From Gemmatimonadota bacterium (GTDB taxonomy: Bacteria > Gemmatimonadota > Gemmatimonadetes > Gemmatimonadales > GWC2-71-9), in assembly GCA_004357415.1 (NCBI GenBank), contig SMVY01000124.1, positions 1 to 7,297 on the forward strand: 7,297 bases of DNA, in the 5' to 3' direction. The position numbers were made by a program, and so were the translations under genes. The notes beneath the pieces are model-generated. The model saw only the letters and a list, made by a program, of their open reading frames with translations. It was not told the DNA's origin and did no database searches. Positions 5,809-7,297 of the stretch are shown piece after piece; within the stretch, counting starts at the first letter, position 1; each line of letters opens with the position of its first letter.

Positions 5809-6783
5809 CTAGTAGGCGACAGCATATTTGGAGAAGTGATCGATATCGGCCGTGATTTCTTCGTATTCACTGTAGTTGCGGGAGGTAGGCCATTCGAGCA
5901 CGTTGCGGTTGGCGTCCAAATAGGCGACCAAATACTCGTAGCTCTCCAACTGCTCGCAGTGCTTGTAGCTCAGAACCAGTGTGACACCTGGGGCGAACTG
6001 GAGGCCATGGGGCGACAGCTCCACGCTCACCAACAGCGACACCGGCATCTCGCCCGTTATTACCACCGACTCGCTCAGAGCCCCAGGCGGAATGTGCAAC
6101 TCGTGGGGCCCGATGCTCATGTCCGCACCCTGGGGCCCGACTATCCTGACGTTCGCCTCGTATTCCAGGGGGCCACACATCAGGAATTGCGATTGCCCCA
6201 GTGGGAAATCACGGAGGTAGGTATCCCACACCACTTCGAGCGAGTCGTACACCGTCTGGCTGGCCTGCTGCGTGGCGGCGATGCGGACCTCCTCAGCCTC
6301 TTTCCACTGCTCGAGCTCGTTCAGGCTACACCCTGTGCCGTTGAGGTAGCATGCCGGTGCGTTAGAGATGGCTGGGCCAGCGGTATCTGGTACCGCCGTC
6401 GATGCACACAGGACGTTGAACTGCACCGAAGTGGTGGTACCGCTCGAAAGCGTGATCGCGCGGAGATCGAGGCCGTCGACGGTGGCACAGTTGCCGGCCA
6501 CTTCGCCCAGGCGTATCAGGTAGTCGCCCGCGAGAAGGTCAGCAATAGTCAGACTGTCGTTCGCGGCAACAGACCAGGCGGTGTTGGCGACCTCGATGGT
6601 GTATCCGTCAACATCGAGTTCGATCCCCGCAGTCAACACCCGGATCGCCAAGACGGCCGGAGCTGACCCCGGCTCGGACGGCGAGGTCCCCTGGGGCGTC
6701 AGGATGGCAGGGTCACCGTCGCCGGCGCACCCACCGAGGAGGAGGGCAAGACCCAGGGCTAACCGCTTCGAGGAAGGTCGCAT
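5809..6783 (-). CDS. secreted lipoprotein with PEGA-like and ZU5-like domains
   Basis: This is a 324-residue protein from the ATG at 6783. The N-terminus RPSSKRLALGLALLLGGC is a lipoprotein signal with the lipobox Cys at residue 19, so the mature protein should be lipid-anchored outside the inner membrane. Residues about 46-126 form a beta-rich segment (LDVDGYTIEV ... LLAGDYLIRLGEVAGNC ... FNVLC) of the PEGA/Ig-like style, with Cys 99 and 126. Residues about 216-276 resemble a ZU5-like domain (HELHIPPGALSESVVITGEM, LSPHGLQFAPGVTLVLSY), ending in the typical DHFSKYAVAY. The middle (about 130-205) is unrecognised. The function is likely binding or structural, since no enzyme motif is seen. The start was chosen over a TTG two codons upstream because AAGGA lies 9 bases before this ATG. 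It is the first gene of the operon with the TPR-HD-GYP protein, which suggests it acts as an outside component of that signalling unit (inference). Confidence 0.88.
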   Translation of the reverse strand: MRPSSKRLALGLALLLGGCAGDGDPAILTPQGTSPSEPGSAPAVLAIRVLTAGIELDVDGYTIEVANTAWSVAANDSLTIADLLAGDYLIRLGEVAGNCATVDGLDLRAITLSSGTTTSVQFNVLCASTAVPDTAGPAISNAPACYLNGTGCSLNELEQWKEAEEVRIAATQQASQTVYDSLEVVWDTYLRDFPLGQSQFLMCGPLEYEANVRIVGPQGADMSIGPHELHIPPGALSESVVITGEMPVSLLVSVELSPHGLQFAPGVTLVLSYKHCEQLESYEYLVAYLDANRNVLEWPTSRNYSEYEEITADIDHFSKYAVAY

Positions 6784-6792
6784 GGTCAATGG

Positions 6793-6797
6793 TCCTT
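6793..6797 (-). promoter_or_regulatory. ribosome-binding site of the lipoprotein gene
   Basis: On the minus strand AAGGA stands 9 bases before the ATG at 6783. It would be only 3 bases before the alternative TTG at 6789, so it favours the ATG. Confidence 0.6.
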
Positions 6798-7177
6798 GGG
6801 GAACTGCTATCCCAGTTGAAGAATCCCCTACTTGCGTGTTGCGAGCGGCCTTGGGGGTAGAACTCGAAACCGCCCCAGCAAGGTCTTCCTGCTCTCAATC
6901 ATGTAGCGGGCAACTTGTGGGCCCCCCCCAAGGAAATCAGTGTACATATATTAGACATGCACATGGCTGCGCACACGGTAATCAATTATATGACATGAGA
7001 TTATGCACTGTCCTGGTGTCATATATTTATACGAAAAACAAGCCACCTCGTCGTGATACTCGACAGCGACCGGGCTCGGAGCGCTGGCGAGAAAAGGCCG
7101 GAATTCGTAGGATCGGTACCACACAACATCAAAACGTTACATCAAGCACCAATAGGGGCGTAGCAGGGAGCTAGGCC
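6798..7177. other. non-coding region upstream of the lipoprotein operon
   Basis: About 380 bases without a gene I can support. A plus-strand open frame crosses it, but it begins antisense to the lipoprotein gene and resembles nothing. The stretch holds an 8-C run (6922-6929), then an AT-rich island (about 6935-7045) set in GC-rich DNA, which is the best candidate for the operon promoter and for a divergent promoter serving the right edge. I could not pick a convincing -35/-10 pair on either strand. Confidence 0.6.
6987..7025. promoter_or_regulatory. 9-bp inverted repeat in AT-rich island, operator-like
   Basis: TATATGACA (6987-6995) and TGTCATATA (7017-7025) are perfect inverted copies with a 21-base spacer. 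The half-site centres are 30 bases (about three helical turns) apart, which would suit a dimeric regulator or two dimers on one DNA face. It sits about 200-240 bases upstream of the lipoprotein start and about 270 bases upstream of the possible right-edge gene. Confidence 0.45.
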
Positions 7178-7270
7178 ATGGTGGCAGCGAATCGTGGATC
7201 GGTCCCCACGGATTTGCCATTGCCACTCAGGGGTGCACAATTTACCAGAGAATTGACCGCGCCCAGATGA
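7178..7270 (+). CDS. possible 30-residue short ORF
   Basis: ATG at 7178 with GGGAG 7 bases upstream opens a 30-residue frame (MVAANRGSVPTDLPLPLRG, ending LTAPR) closed by TGA at 7268. It lies 21 bases before the ATG at 7292, in the same frame. It has no recognisable domain and could be a leader peptide or chance; the main support is the ribosome site. Confidence 0.2.
   Translation: MVAANRGSVPTDLPLPLRGAQFTRELTAPR
7190..7214 (+). promoter_or_regulatory. small hairpin upstream of right-edge gene
   Basis: AATCGTGG (7190-7197) pairs with CCACGGATT (7206-7214), leaving one bulged G, around an 8-base loop ATCGGTCC. It lies within the possible short ORF. No U-run follows, so it is not a clear terminator; it may be chance. 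Confidence 0.25.
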
Positions 7271-7291
7271 CCCCTGTCGAGGAGCAGGACC

Positions 7292-7297
7292 ATGCAA
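7292..7297 (+). CDS. possible start of a gene running off the right edge
   Basis: ATG at 7292 is preceded by GAGGAG (7279-7284) with 7 bases between, a good ribosome-binding site, and the frame has a stop at 7268 just upstream. Only Met-Gln is visible, so nothing can be said of its product. If real, it is divergent from the lipoprotein operon and shares the AT-rich upstream region. Confidence 0.4.

Noticed and set aside
5026..6666. 546-residue plus-strand open frame
   Set aside because: It is antisense to the TPR-HD-GYP and lipoprotein genes, both of which show clear family motifs; the plus-strand translation looks like no protein family.
7268..7270. TGA at 7268 as a selenocysteine codon joining the short ORF to the edge ATG
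   Set aside because: The surrounding residues do not form a UxxC or other redox motif, and no SECIS-like loop is visible before the window ends.
6784..7297. tRNA or other structured RNA gene in the right-hand non-coding region
   Set aside because: I found no cloverleaf arms, no T-arm consensus and no CCA end on either strand.
1..7297. CRISPR array or insertion sequence
   Set aside because: No spaced direct repeats of CRISPR size, no transposase motifs and no paired terminal repeats with target duplications are visible.

Overview
This is high-GC bacterial DNA. Three protein types in it (a Ser/Thr kinase with an extended C-terminal region, a TPR/HD-GYP protein, and a ZU5-like lipoprotein) are of the style common in Gemmatimonadota and related soil or sediment lineages. 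That placement is inference from protein style; there is no rRNA or other marker gene in the window.

Layout. (1) 26-1606, minus: a complete Hanks-type Ser/Thr kinase. (2) 1607-1778: a divergent intergenic gap. (3) 1779-3041, plus: a small c-type cytochrome gene that cannot be read through as written (an in-frame TGA after the signal/anchor and an apparent frame change near the C-terminus), followed by a DUF3179-family gene. The DUF3179 gene has one in-frame UGA, exactly where the first Cys of the family's CxxC motif belongs, so the motif reads U-G-P-C. Fifteen bases after the UGA begins a perfect 7-bp stem with the loop GGUCU, which resembles the SelB-binding SECIS hairpin of E. coli fdhF. 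I read 2181-3041 as one 286-residue selenoprotein that routine annotation would split or call a pseudogene. This is the main discovery here. (4) 3042-3173: a gap between convergent genes, with a degenerate 7-base tandem repeat and a 10-bp inverted repeat. (5) 3174-6783, minus: a compact three-gene operon transcribed from right to left: a ZU5-like lipoprotein, a TPR-HD-GYP protein starting on the base after the lipoprotein stop, and a second TPR protein paralogous to it, overlapping by 8 bases. (6) 6784-7297: about 500 bases without a convincing full gene, holding an AT-rich island with a 9-bp inverted repeat. A possible short ORF follows, and then a strong ribosome-binding site and ATG whose gene would run off the right edge.

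How it may work together. The minus-strand operon joins an outer-surface lipoprotein, a probable cyclic-di-GMP phosphodiesterase with a TPR sensory or scaffold half, and a separate TPR partner, which suggests a signalling module. The kinase is a separate signalling gene. The cytochrome/DUF3179 pair looks like a redox pair, with the selenocysteine as the likely reactive residue of the second protein. No selenocysteine machinery (selA, selB, selC, selD) lies in the window, so that reading depends on the rest of the genome.
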